The notes beneath the pieces are model-generated. The model saw only the letters and a program-made list of their open reading frames with translations, ran no database searches and was not told where the DNA came from. The position numbers were made by a program, and so were the translations under genes. This document shows, piece by piece, positions 15,878-24,536 of a DNA stretch of 64,000 bases. Positions within the stretch are counted from its first letter, which is position 1; every line of letters starts with the position of its first letter. This DNA is from Gemmatimonadota bacterium. GTDB taxonomy: Bacteria > Gemmatimonadota > Gemmatimonadetes > Longimicrobiales > Gaopeijiaceae. Location: NCBI GenBank assembly GCA_030827315.1, contig JAURER010000004.1, positions 1 to 64,000 of the forward strand. The letters are read 5' to 3'.

Positions 15878-18621
15878 GCGCCCAGAGCCCGAAGCTTCTC
15901 GCGAAGCTTGGAGGACTGTTCCTCGAGCTGGGCCGCCCGCTCCCGCTCCTTCTGCACGACCTCCGCCGGCGCGTTGGAGACGAACTTGTCGTTCGCGAGC
16001 CGCGTGCGCAGACCACTGAGCTGGCCTTCGACCCGCGCGACCTCCTCTCCCATGCGCTTCCGTTCCCGCGCGAGGTCGATCACGCCCTCCAGGGGCAGGA
16101 ACACCTCGGCGCCGTTGGCGAGCACCGCACTCGCGCCCGCGCCCGTCGCAGGCGTGGTCTCGATCCGGTCCACCCGCGCGAGTTGCTCGAGCGCGCCCGC
16201 CCGCCCCGTCAGCGCGGCCGCGAAACCCTCGGGTCCGCCGGCCACGTGGATCGCGACGCGCTGACCTTCGCCGATGCCGTACTCCTTGCGAAGCCGCCTC
16301 GCCTCGACGACTAGGCTCTGGAAGTCCGCGAAGCGCGCCTCCACCGCCTCGTCACGCCACCGCGCCGCCTCCGACGGCCACGGCGCCACGATCAGGTCGG
16401 CTGGGCGCGCCTCATCCTCGGGCCACGGCAGCCGGGCCCACAGCTCCGCGGTCACGAACGGCACCACGGGGTGGAGCAGACGCAACGCGTGATCGAGCAC
16501 GGCCACGAGCGTCGAGCGCGCGGCCTCGCGTGACGCCGCGTCACCCCCCTGCTGCAGCCGGCTCTTCACGAGCTCCAGGTACCAGTCGCAGATCTCGCCC
16601 CAGAAGAAGTGGTAGAGTCCTTCCGCGTACTCGTGGAGGCGGAAACGTTCGAGCTGGCGCGTGGCCTCGGACGAAGCCCGCGCGACGCGCGAGAGGATCC
16701 AGCGGTCGTCCACGGTGAGGTCGGCCTCGACGTCGGCAAGCGGCCGCACCGGGCCGTCGCCGACACTCATGAGCGCGAAGCGGCCCGCGTTCCAGATCTT
16801 GTTCGCGAAGTTGCGCCCGTTGGCGAAGGCCGCCTCGACGTCTTCGTGGTCGAGGCTGATGTCCGTGCCCACGGCGCACTGGCTCACGATCGTGTAGCGC
16901 ATGGCGTCGGCGCCGAACTCCTCCACCACGCGCAGGGGGTCGATGCCGTTGCCGAGCGACTTGGACATCTTGCGACCCTTGATGTCGCGCACGGTCCCGT
17001 GGAGGTAGACCTGCGTGAAGGGCGCCTCACCCTGAAATTCGAACCCCATCATGATCATTCGGGCGACCCAGAAAAAGAGGATCTCCGGGGCCGTCACCAT
17101 GGTGTGCCCCGGATAGAACGCCTTCAGGTCGTCCGTTTCCCTGGGCCAGCCGAACACCGAGAACGGCCACAGCTGCGAGCTGAACCAGGTGTCGAGCACG
17201 TCGGGGTCCTGTTCGAGCGCGCCGCTCCCGCACTTCGGGCACGCCGCGGGATCCTCCCGCGAGACCATGACCTCGCCGCACGGGCAGTACCAGACGGGGA
17301 TCCGATGGCCCCACCAGAGCTGCCGGGAGATGCACCAGTCCTGGATGTTCTCCATCCAGTGCTCGTACACCCGCTGCCAGTGGGGTGGCGTGAAGGTGAT
17401 GGTGCCGTCCTGCGAGGCGGCCAGCGCGGGCTCGGCGAGGGGCTTCATCCGCACGAACCACTGCTCGGAGAGCCGTGGCTCGACCACGGTGTTGCACCGG
17501 TAGCAGTGGGGGACAGCGTGCGTGTGCGCGTCCGAACCCGCCAGGAGACCAACCGCTTCGAGCTGAGCCAGGACCGCCTTGCGGGCCTCGAACCGATCCA
17601 GCCCGCGGAACGCCTCCGGGGCGTTGTCCCCCATGCGTGCGTCCGACGTCATCACGTCGAGGAGCGCGAGGCCGGTCCGGCCCGCGATCTCGAAGTCGTT
17701 CTTGTCGTGCGCCGGTGTCACCTTCACCATGCCGGAGCCGAATTCCGGGTCCACGTGGCGGTCGGCGACCACCGGAATCGTGCGGCCGGTGAGCGGGAGC
17801 TCGACGTGCGCGCCCACCAGGCCGGCGTAGCGCTCGTCGCCCGGGTGCACGGCCACGCCGGTGTCACCGAGCATCGTCTCGGGCCGGGTCGTGGACACGG
17901 TCAGGTACCAGCGCCCGTCCGGGAGCTGCCCGACCGATGCGGCGCCGGCAGCGCGCGCCGCGGCCGCCGCTTCGGTCGCGTCGAGCGGGAGCGGGTAGCG
18001 CAGGTGCCAGAGGCTTCCCTGCGTCTCCTCGCCCTCCGCCTCTTCGTTCGACAGCGCGGTGAGACAGCGTGGACACCAGTTGATGATGTACTCGCCGCGG
18101 TAGATCAGGTCCTTTTCGTACAGCGACACGAAGACCTCGCGCACGGCGCGCTGGAGGTCTTCGTCGAGCGTGAAGCGCGTCCGCTCCCAGTCGCACGAAG
18201 CCCCGATGGCCTTGAGCTGTTCGAGGATCGTCCCGCCCGTCTCCGTCACGAACTCCCACACCCGCTCGACGAACCTCTCGCGGCCGAGATCGTCGCGGTG
18301 AAGCCCCTCGGCGGCGAGCTGGCGCTCGACGACGTTCTGAGTCGCGATCCCAGCATGGTCGGTACCGGGCACCCACAGGGACGCCCTCCCCTGCATGCGA
18401 CGCCAGCGGATGAGCACGTCCTGGACGGTGTTGTTCAATCCGTGCCCCATGTGCAGCGCCGCCGTCACGTTCGGCGGCGGGATTACGATCACGTACGGAT
18501 CGCGCCCGTCCTCCAGGACCGCCGTAGCCGGGACGTGGAAGTACCCTCCGTCCTGCCACGCGCGATAGCGTGCGGGTTCGATCGAACGGGGATCGAGGCG
18601 CGGGGGCAACTCCTGTGACAC
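15874..18621 (-). CDS. valS: Valyl-tRNA synthetase
   Basis: A 915-aa class Ia synthetase charging tRNA-Val. Seen: the HIGH-type motif PPPNVTAALHMGHGLN (HMGH near 57-60), the tRNA-entry WVPGTDHAGIATQ, the editing domain (ISTTRPETMLGDTGVAVHP-like segment with TTRPETML), two Cys pairs (CPRC, CPKC) resembling zinc knuckles, the KMSKS loop GRKMSKSLGNGIDP, and a C-terminal coiled coil (EEVARVEGQLSGLRTRL, EQSSKLREKL). I chose the GTG at 18621 because GAGGA lies 7-8 nt upstream; an in-frame Met 18 codons earlier is less likely. The stop overlaps the next gene by 4 nt. No T-box was found in the 156 bp upstream. Confidence 0.97.
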   Translation of the reverse strand: MSQELPPRLDPRSIEPARYRAWQDGGYFHVPATAVLEDGRDPYVIVIPPPNVTAALHMGHGLNNTVQDVLIRWRRMQGRASLWVPGTDHAGIATQNVVERQLAAEGLHRDDLGRERFVERVWEFVTETGGTILEQLKAIGASCDWERTRFTLDEDLQRAVREVFVSLYEKDLIYRGEYIINWCPRCLTALSNEEAEGEETQGSLWHLRYPLPLDATEAAAAARAAGAASVGQLPDGRWYLTVSTTRPETMLGDTGVAVHPGDERYAGLVGAHVELPLTGRTIPVVADRHVDPEFGSGMVKVTPAHDKNDFEIAGRTGLALLDVMTSDARMGDNAPEAFRGLDRFEARKAVLAQLEAVGLLAGSDAHTHAVPHCYRCNTVVEPRLSEQWFVRMKPLAEPALAASQDGTITFTPPHWQRVYEHWMENIQDWCISRQLWWGHRIPVWYCPCGEVMVSREDPAACPKCGSGALEQDPDVLDTWFSSQLWPFSVFGWPRETDDLKAFYPGHTMVTAPEILFFWVARMIMMGFEFQGEAPFTQVYLHGTVRDIKGRKMSKSLGNGIDPLRVVEEFGADAMRYTIVSQCAVGTDISLDHEDVEAAFANGRNFANKIWNAGRFALMSVGDGPVRPLADVEADLTVDDRWILSRVARASSEATRQLERFRLHEYAEGLYHFFWGEICDWYLELVKSRLQQGGDAASREAARSTLVAVLDHALRLLHPVVPFVTAELWARLPWPEDEARPADLIVAPWPSEAARWRDEAVEARFADFQSLVVEARRLRKEYGIGEGQRVAIHVAGGPEGFAAALTGRAGALEQLARVDRIETTPATGAGASAVLANGAEVFLPLEGVIDLARERKRMGEEVARVEGQLSGLRTRLANDKFVSNAPAEVVQKERERAAQLEEQSSKLREKLRALGA

Positions 18622-18777
18622 GGGCACTTCCTCGGGTGCGGTGCGGACGGGGGCCGGGGCCCAGAATGGGAGCACCCGGCGAAGCCGTAAGATGGGGCCG
18701 GGGCTCGCACCACGGAACCGGCCTGGGCCGTGCTGAGAGCCCAGGGGCCGACGCCGGGGCGGGACCCGGCTTCGCGC

Positions 18778-19596
18778 TCAGCGGATGCGGAGCGTGTCCC
18801 GCGCGGCCGCGGCGGCTCGTTCCCGATCGCGGCGCTGTCGGATCGCCTCCGCGCGCTCCTTCCAGTTCTGGTCGATCAGGTACTGCTGACTCTGCCGCGC
18901 GATCTCGTCGAACTCCCAGATGCGGCGCGCGTACTCGTCGCGCTTGCCGACGGGCACGCCGAATTCGAAGGGAAGCGGAAGCGCAATGTCGCCCAGGTAG
19001 ATCCGACCGTCCGCCACCCCCCAGCGACCGCCCTGCCCGTCGCGGAACGTCCAGTCGGTCAGGCGATCCTCGGCGGCCCGCGCGATGGCCACGGAGTCGT
19101 ACCACTCCACGATGCGCCGGGAAAGAAGCAGTTCCTCCCGCTCCTCGAGCGTCAGCTCGTAGAACTCGGGCGGAGGTGCAGCCCAGAGGCGAGGATCGAG
19201 GAGGTTGGCGCGAAGACGCTCGGCCGCCGAGGGCCCGGGGGGCAGGAGCTCGCCCACGAGCGGGCCGGGGATGTACGGGAGCCGGACGTCGGCTTCGGCG
19301 GCCCGCACTTCCTCGATTTCGTCCGGGTTTTCCGGACGATCCGGGTCGCCGGCGTCGAGCTCAATGAGCTGCATGAGGTCGACGCCCTGGTCCGACTGCT
19401 GGTCCGAAGAGATCGGAAGGACCAGACCGTCGGGCGACAGGATGGCACGGCCCGACGCGTAGAGGACGATCGCCACGACGTGGAGCGCGATCGAGATCCC
19501 GAACGCCGTGGCGCGCAGGCGCCGGGACCCGAGGCCCCGGCTGTCCTGCCAGGCCCGGTCCCGCTCGGATCCCGTGCCGGTCAGCCGTGCGCTCAT
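18778..19596 (-). CDS. TonB-like membrane-anchored protein, unknown function
   Basis: A 272-aa protein. One N-terminal helix (about residues 30-48, TAFGISIALHVVAIVLYASG) has the SxxxH pattern of TonB-type energy transducers. It is followed by a Pro/acidic periplasmic region (DAGDPDRPENPDEIEE). The rest is charged, with EEREELLLSRRIVEWYDS, and ends in an Arg/Ala coiled coil (RAEAIRQRRDRERAAAAARD). The usual C-terminal TonB beta domain is not evident, so the name rests on the anchor only. It lies 156 bp upstream of valS in the same direction. Confidence 0.6.
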   Translation of the reverse strand: MSARLTGTGSERDRAWQDSRGLGSRRLRATAFGISIALHVVAIVLYASGRAILSPDGLVLPISSDQQSDQGVDLMQLIELDAGDPDRPENPDEIEEVRAAEADVRLPYIPGPLVGELLPPGPSAAERLRANLLDPRLWAAPPPEFYELTLEEREELLLSRRIVEWYDSVAIARAAEDRLTDWTFRDGQGGRWGVADGRIYLGDIALPLPFEFGVPVGKRDEYARRIWEFDEIARQSQQYLIDQNWKERAEAIRQRRDRERAAAAARDTLRIR

Positions 19597-19687
19597 CTGC
19601 GTTGCTAACCCCCCGCGAAGGCGCGGTTCCTCGGATCGGGGAGGACGGGCACGCCAGCCCGGGCCAGCCCCGGACCCGCCTGCGTAC

Positions 19688-20851
19688 TCAGCCGACGACC
19701 CTGCCGAGCCGCCGAGCCGCCTCCGCGAGTCGATCCCCGTCCACCGTCAGCGCGATCCGGAAGAAGCCCTCCCCTCCGGCGCCAAGCGATGCACCCGGGA
19801 GCACGATGACACCCTCCGATTCGAGCGCGCGCAGCCCGAAGGCTTCCGAAGGTTCCCCGCCCGGCACCGGAATCCACAGGTACATGGTCGAGCGGGGTGG
19901 CGTGACGTCGAAGCCGGCGGCCCGGAACGCCTCCACCGCGGCATTCCGGCGCCCGGCGAACGTCTCGATGTTGCCGGGCACCCACGACGTCCAGCTGTCG
20001 AGCGCCGCGACGCCGGCGGCCTGGATGCCGAGATACTGCCCCGTGTCGACGAACGTCTTCACCTTCGACAGCGCTGCGATCATGGGGGCGCCACCGACGG
20101 CCCACCCGAGCCGCCACCCGGTCATGTTGTACGTCTTGGAGAGCGAGTGGAACTCGAGAGAGACGTCCCGCGCGCCGTCGAACTCCAGGACGCTGCGCGG
20201 GCGGTACCCGTCGAAGCCGAACTCCGAATAGGCGTTGTCGTAGGCGAGCAGGATGTCGTTTCGGGCGCAGTACTCGATGGCAGCCTCGACGTAGGCGTCC
20301 GGGGCGATGGCCGTCGTCGGATTGTTCGGGTAGTTCAGGTAGAGAATCCTGGCCCGCTTGGTGACGGAAGCCGGAATGTCTCCGAGGGGCACGAGGAAGT
20401 CGTTCTCCGGTCGGAGCGCGACGAGGTGCGGATCGCCCCCCGAAAGCATGAGCGGTCCGAGGTACGCCTGGTATCCCGGGTCCGGAATGATCGCCGCGTC
20501 CCCCGGCTCGACGTACGCGAACGGGAGGTGAGCGATCCCGTCCTTCGATCCGATGAGCGGAAGGACCTCGGTGTAGGGGTCGACCGTGACGCCGAAACGC
20601 CGGTGCATGAAGCGCGCTACGGCCTCGCGAAAGGCCGGCAGGCCGAGCTGGAACGCATAGCGGGAGTAGGAGTTGTCTCCTGCGACCTCACAAAGCTTCT
20701 CGATCACGGCGGGGGGTGGATCGAGCGTGGCGTCCCCCGCCCCGAGATCGATCACGTCGCGCCCCTCGGCCTCGATGCGGCGGCGGACCGCCTTCATCTC
20801 CGCCAGCGGATACGGGGGCAGAGCGCCGAACCGGGTGTTGGTGCGGGGCAT
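19688..20851 (-). CDS. Class I/II PLP aminotransferase (LL-diaminopimelate aminotransferase-like)
   Basis: A 387-aa fold-type I aminotransferase. PLP Lys239 lies in SLSKTYNMTGWRLGW. Asn176 and Asp205 lie in LNYPNNPTT and AYDNAYSE, and the C-terminal Arg in FFRIALT. The order and the N-terminal FGALPPYPLAEM match proteins annotated as LL-diaminopimelate aminotransferase (DapL) or related Asp/Tyr aminotransferases. If DapL, it would supply the lysine/peptidoglycan precursor for lysA at 40.7 kb. The ATG shares one base with the stop of the FAH gene (TGATG), so the two are translated together. Confidence 0.85.
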   Translation of the reverse strand: MPRTNTRFGALPPYPLAEMKAVRRRIEAEGRDVIDLGAGDATLDPPPAVIEKLCEVAGDNSYSRYAFQLGLPAFREAVARFMHRRFGVTVDPYTEVLPLIGSKDGIAHLPFAYVEPGDAAIIPDPGYQAYLGPLMLSGGDPHLVALRPENDFLVPLGDIPASVTKRARILYLNYPNNPTTAIAPDAYVEAAIEYCARNDILLAYDNAYSEFGFDGYRPRSVLEFDGARDVSLEFHSLSKTYNMTGWRLGWAVGGAPMIAALSKVKTFVDTGQYLGIQAAGVAALDSWTSWVPGNIETFAGRRNAAVEAFRAAGFDVTPPRSTMYLWIPVPGGEPSEAFGLRALESEGVIVLPGASLGAGGEGFFRIALTVDGDRLAEAARRLGRVVG

Positions 20852-21474
20852 CAGGCTTCCTTCACGACCCGGTTGCGGACGGAGCCCACGCCGGCCACGT
20901 CGACGACGACCTCGTCTCCCTCCGCCAGTGGCCCGATGCCGTCCGGGGTCCCGGTGGCGATCAGGTCTCCGGCTTCGAGCGTCATGATGCCGGACACGAA
21001 CTCGATGATCGCCGGGATGTCGTACGCCATCTCCGACACGAGTCCGTGCTGGCGCACCTCGCCGTTCACGGTCGTGGTCACCGCGAGGGCGGTCAGATCG
21101 ACTTCGGACACGGGCACCGGCGTACCCACGGGGCAGAAGGAGTCGAAGCCCTTCGCCCGGGTCCACTGGTTGTCCGACTTCTGCAGGTCGCGGGCCGTCA
21201 CGTCGTTCACCGGCACGAGGGCCTGCACGTACGACCAGGCCTCGTCCCGGCTCACGCGCCGCGCACGCGTTCCGATGATCACGCCGATCTCGCCCTCGTA
21301 GTCGACGCGGCTGGAGCGGCGCGGCATGACGATGTCGTCCCCGTCCCCCACCAGCGCCGACGGCGGCTTCAGGAAGACGAGGGGCTCGGCCGGGACCTCA
21401 CCCCCCATCTCGGCCGCGTGCTTCGCGTAGTTCTTGCCAACACAGACGATCTTCGAGGGTCGGATCGGAGCCAT
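20851..21474 (-). CDS. Fumarylacetoacetate hydrolase (FAH) family protein
   Basis: A 207-aa product from the ATG at 21474 (GAGGA 7 nt upstream). Family motifs are present: VGKNYAKHAAEMG, LVFLKPPSALVGDGD, VDYEGEIGVIIG with the metal-binding Glu pair, GFDSFCPVGTP, LVSEMAYDIPAIIEFVSGIMTLEAGDLIATGTPDGIGPL. Single-domain FAH proteins of this size include fumarylpyruvate hydrolases, oxaloacetate tautomerase/decarboxylase (FAHD1) and YcgM. The exact substrate is not predictable. Overlaps the downstream aminotransferase by 1 nt. Confidence 0.9.
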   Translation of the reverse strand: MAPIRPSKIVCVGKNYAKHAAEMGGEVPAEPLVFLKPPSALVGDGDDIVMPRRSSRVDYEGEIGVIIGTRARRVSRDEAWSYVQALVPVNDVTARDLQKSDNQWTRAKGFDSFCPVGTPVPVSEVDLTALAVTTTVNGEVRQHGLVSEMAYDIPAIIEFVSGIMTLEAGDLIATGTPDGIGPLAEGDEVVVDVAGVGSVRNRVVKEA

Positions 21475-21530
21475 GGGGTGTTCCTCGGTGCGAGGGAAGT
21501 GCGAACAGAAAGATGGTCCCGGTATGGAAA

Positions 21531-21563
21531 GAGGCCGCCCGACATCGCTTCGGGCGGCCCCTC
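21531..21563 (-). terminator. Hairpin between the small membrane protein and the FAH gene
   Basis: Arms GAGGCCGCCCG and CGGGCGGCC(C)CTC form a long GC stem; on the minus strand it is followed by CTCTTTCC. Probably an intrinsic terminator for the 21604-21804 gene or for the chain ending with dinG. The T-tract is weak. Confidence 0.55.
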
Positions 21564-21603
21564 GATTCACTTCGTGGCGCGGAGCGGCCGCCGGGCCGCG
21601 CCG

Positions 21604-21804
21604 CTAGCCGTTCTTCGGCTGCGTGTGGATCCAGGTCCCGACGAGCGCCCCGGTGGCGGCGATCGCGAGGATCACGGCGATCACGGTCCACCAGAAGCCG
21701 ACGTCCGCGTATCCCGTGGCCCAGCCCCCGTTCGCACGGGTGAGCGCCCCGAAGGCGAGACCGAAGTAGAGAACGCCGATACCCATGCCGATGATCCGCT
21801 TCAT
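21604..21804 (-). CDS. Two-helix membrane protein, unknown function
   Basis: A 66-aa protein starting at the ATG at 21804 (GGAAG 5 nt upstream). Two hydrophobic helices (IIGMGIGVLYFGLAFGAL and WTVIAVILAIAATGALVGTW) flank a short Gly/aromatic loop; the C-terminus is HTQPKNG. Not recognised. It lies 92 bp downstream of the dinG-like gene and is followed by a hairpin. Confidence 0.6.
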   Translation of the reverse strand: MKRIIGMGIGVLYFGLAFGALTRANGGWATGYADVGFWWTVIAVILAIAATGALVGTWIHTQPKNG

Positions 21805-21896
21805 CGATTCTTCCACCGTTGCGTGATGACTCACGGGCCCCAGGGGCCGACCGCCGCGGAATCTAGAGCCCGCGGCGCGCCCATCCAAGGGGCGCT

Positions 21897-24536
21897 TCAG
21901 ACTCCGACGGGCGTGCCGTAGAACGACCGCACGCGCCGCTCCACCTCGACCCAGGGTCCCTTCACCACCGGCGCGCCCGGCAGCGAGTCGCGCAGGTAGC
22001 GTCCGTAACGCTTCCGGAGGATCCGGTCGTCGAGCATCAGCACCGCCCCCCGATCCGCCCGGGAGCGGATCAGCCGGCCGAATCCCTGCTTGAGGCGAAG
22101 GGCCGCGTGGGGAAGCATGAAGCCCTGGAACGGGTCGACGCCCTTGCGCTGGAGCGCCTCCATGCGCGCGGCGGTGATGGGCTCCGAGGGCACCCGGAAC
22201 GGAAGCTTCTGGATGACGAGCCCCCGAAGGGGGTCTCCGGGGACGTCCACGCCCTCCCAGAACGAGGCGGTGCCCAGCAGAACCCCGCGCCCGCTCTCGA
22301 CGAAGTGCTCGAGAATCCGGCTGCGGTCCCCCTCCCCCTGCACGAAGAGGGGCCAGCGCGCGTCGAGCCCCGCGTCGCGGAGTCCCTGCGCGACGCGGCG
22401 CAGCGCCCCGTGCGAGGTGAAGAGGGCGAAGATCCCGCCGTCCGTGATGTCGGCGAACGAAGCGACGACGTCGACGGTCGCCTCGTCGAACCCGTGCTGG
22501 CCCGGCCCGGCCGGCGGGAGATCCGTCGGAATCGCGAGCAGTGACTGACTCTCGAAATCGAAGGGAGACAGTACGATACCCTCTTCCACCTCCACTTCTG
22601 CATCCACTTCGGCGAGATCCTCGGCGCCGATGCCCAGCCGGCTGCGGAGGAAGTCGAAGCGCCGCCGCGTCGTGAGCGTGGCCGAAGTCAGGACCGTGGT
22701 CTCGGCCCGGGTGAAGAGCGAGTCCCGCAGCGTCGCGCCGATCTCGATCGGGGCGGCCGCGAGGACCAGGTTGGCGCGGCTCGGGCGCCCGCGCGACTCC
22801 ATCCAGCGCACGAAGGCACCGGCATCCTCGCCGGGTGCGAGCACAAGGCGGAGTCCGTGCACGATCGACCCGACGCGGCGCTCCACCGAGCGCAGGTCGA
22901 GGACGCGTCCTTCCAGGGCATCGGCCAGCGCCTCCGACAGATCCAGCCGGGCGCGCAGTTCCCCCAGCTCCCGCTCCAGACGTCCCAGGGTCGCGAGCGT
23001 GGCCCGCAGCCGCTCACCTACCTCCTCGGAAGTGGCAGGCTCGCCCCGGCCCTGCTCCCCGAGGCGGATCGCGCCCTCCCCGGGCGGGGCGAGGGGCTCG
23101 AGGCGCTCGACGAGGCCTTCGACCTCTGCCCGCGCACGCGAGAGTGCCGGCCGGACGCGGTTCTCGACCCGTTCCCGAATCTCGGCACCCTCGTCCGAGC
23201 CACCGACCGCCTCGTGAATGGCGGTCAGGATCCCCCGCCCCTTCCTGTCCAGCCGGGAGAGGGTGCGGAAGACGCCCCGCCGGGTCACCTCGACGCCCAG
23301 GTGCGAAGTCGCGGCGTCCTCCACGTTGTGCGCCTCGTCGAGGACCACGCGCTTGTATGCCGGGAGCACAGCCGACTGGGTCCAGTTCTGCGTGGCCTGG
23401 CGGACCGCGAGGTCAGTGAAGAGGAGGTGATGGTTCACGATGAGGACTTCCGCGGCCGCGGCCCTGCGACGAGAGCGCTGGTAGAAGCACTCCTGGAAGT
23501 GGGGGCAGCGGGAGCGCAGACAGATGTCCGGATCGCTGCGCACCTCCTCCCAGACGTCGTCGGACGGGGAGAACGTCAGGTCGGAAAGCGAGCCGTCCTC
23601 CGTGGTCTCGATCCAGTCGAGGAGGGAGCGCACCTCTCCCGACCGGTCGTCCTCGAAGAGCGATCCCTGCGTCTGCTGGGCCAGGAGCGCCCTGCGGATC
23701 GAGACGTAGTTGCCTCGCCCCTTCACGAGCGCCCATTTCACATCACCGACCAGCTCCTGCACCAGAGGAAGGTCCTTGAACGCGAGCTGCTCCTGGAGGT
23801 TGATCGTGTTCGTCGACACCACGGTGCGCTCCGCGTTCTCCTGCGCCCACCGTACGGCCGGCAGGAGGTACGCGAGCGACTTTCCCGTGCCGGTGCCCGC
23901 CTCGACGATCGCGATCCCGCCCCCGTTGAAGCGCTCGACCACCGACGAGAGCATGGCACGCTGGCCCGGACGGTCCTCGTATCCCGGATATCGCGTGGAG
24001 AGCTCGCCCCCGGGGGCGAGCACCGCGTCGAGCTCTGCAGGGTCGAGAGCCACCCGCGGCCGGGGCCGCGGAGGCTCCACCACGACATAGAGCCGCTCGG
24101 CGTCGTTGTCGATGATCGCCGTGCCGATCCCCTGGTCGTACAGCTGCGCGGCCACGTTCATGTCGGCGTCCGAAGGCTCCAGGACGCCGCTCGGGTGGTT
24201 GTGCAGCATCACGCCGCCCACCTCCGCGTCCCGGGCCGCGACGAGGACGGCCTCGAAGTTACCCCGGGCCACCGCCCGTGCGTCGTGCACGACGCGCTCC
24301 GCGTCGACCGTGGCCAGGAAGCAGACCTCCCGGCCTCCGGCCCTGGAGATCTCGTGGCGGAGGCGGTCCCGCGTCTCGGCCGAGAGCCTGAGCGGGGGTG
24401 CAGGACTCTTCGCGCGCCCCGCATCACCGGACACCCCGGCGCCCGCTTCGGCGTCGTCAGGCTCCAGTCCGTCGAGGCCCGCGAGGGCGACCTTCGGGAG
24501 GGTGATGGGGAAACCCTCCGGGATCTCCCGGCTCAA
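21897..24536 (-). CDS. RadC/JAMM-like domain fused to DinG-family helicase
   Basis: An 879-aa fusion. Residues about 50-155 form a RadC-like MPN/JAMM domain with the metal motif HNHPSGVLEPSDAD (His112, His114, Asp124). From about 180 on it is an XPD/DinG superfamily 2 helicase: Walker A EAGTGTGKS (212-220), the DEAH box (400-403), LTSATLT, and the C-terminal motifs LLGTASFWEGVDVPGD and KQGFGRLIRSRADRG. In iron-sulfur DinG/XPD proteins four Cys hold a [4Fe-4S] cluster. Here Cys339, Cys344 and Cys350 are present but the first position, in GRGNYVS, is Ser279. The role is probably DNA repair or resolution of R-loops/G4. The start overlaps the upstream gene by 4 nt. Confidence 0.85.
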   Translation of the reverse strand: MSREIPEGFPITLPKVALAGLDGLEPDDAEAGAGVSGDAGRAKSPAPPLRLSAETRDRLRHEISRAGGREVCFLATVDAERVVHDARAVARGNFEAVLVAARDAEVGGVMLHNHPSGVLEPSDADMNVAAQLYDQGIGTAIIDNDAERLYVVVEPPRPRPRVALDPAELDAVLAPGGELSTRYPGYEDRPGQRAMLSSVVERFNGGGIAIVEAGTGTGKSLAYLLPAVRWAQENAERTVVSTNTINLQEQLAFKDLPLVQELVGDVKWALVKGRGNYVSIRRALLAQQTQGSLFEDDRSGEVRSLLDWIETTEDGSLSDLTFSPSDDVWEEVRSDPDICLRSRCPHFQECFYQRSRRRAAAAEVLIVNHHLLFTDLAVRQATQNWTQSAVLPAYKRVVLDEAHNVEDAATSHLGVEVTRRGVFRTLSRLDRKGRGILTAIHEAVGGSDEGAEIRERVENRVRPALSRARAEVEGLVERLEPLAPPGEGAIRLGEQGRGEPATSEEVGERLRATLATLGRLERELGELRARLDLSEALADALEGRVLDLRSVERRVGSIVHGLRLVLAPGEDAGAFVRWMESRGRPSRANLVLAAAPIEIGATLRDSLFTRAETTVLTSATLTTRRRFDFLRSRLGIGAEDLAEVDAEVEVEEGIVLSPFDFESQSLLAIPTDLPPAGPGQHGFDEATVDVVASFADITDGGIFALFTSHGALRRVAQGLRDAGLDARWPLFVQGEGDRSRILEHFVESGRGVLLGTASFWEGVDVPGDPLRGLVIQKLPFRVPSEPITAARMEALQRKGVDPFQGFMLPHAALRLKQGFGRLIRSRADRGAVLMLDDRILRKRYGRYLRDSLPGAPVVKGPWVEVERRVRSFYGTPVGV

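Noticed and set aside
18622-18777. T-box leader for valS
   Set aside because: No T-box sequence, specifier loop or antiterminator/terminator pair could be found in the 156 bp.
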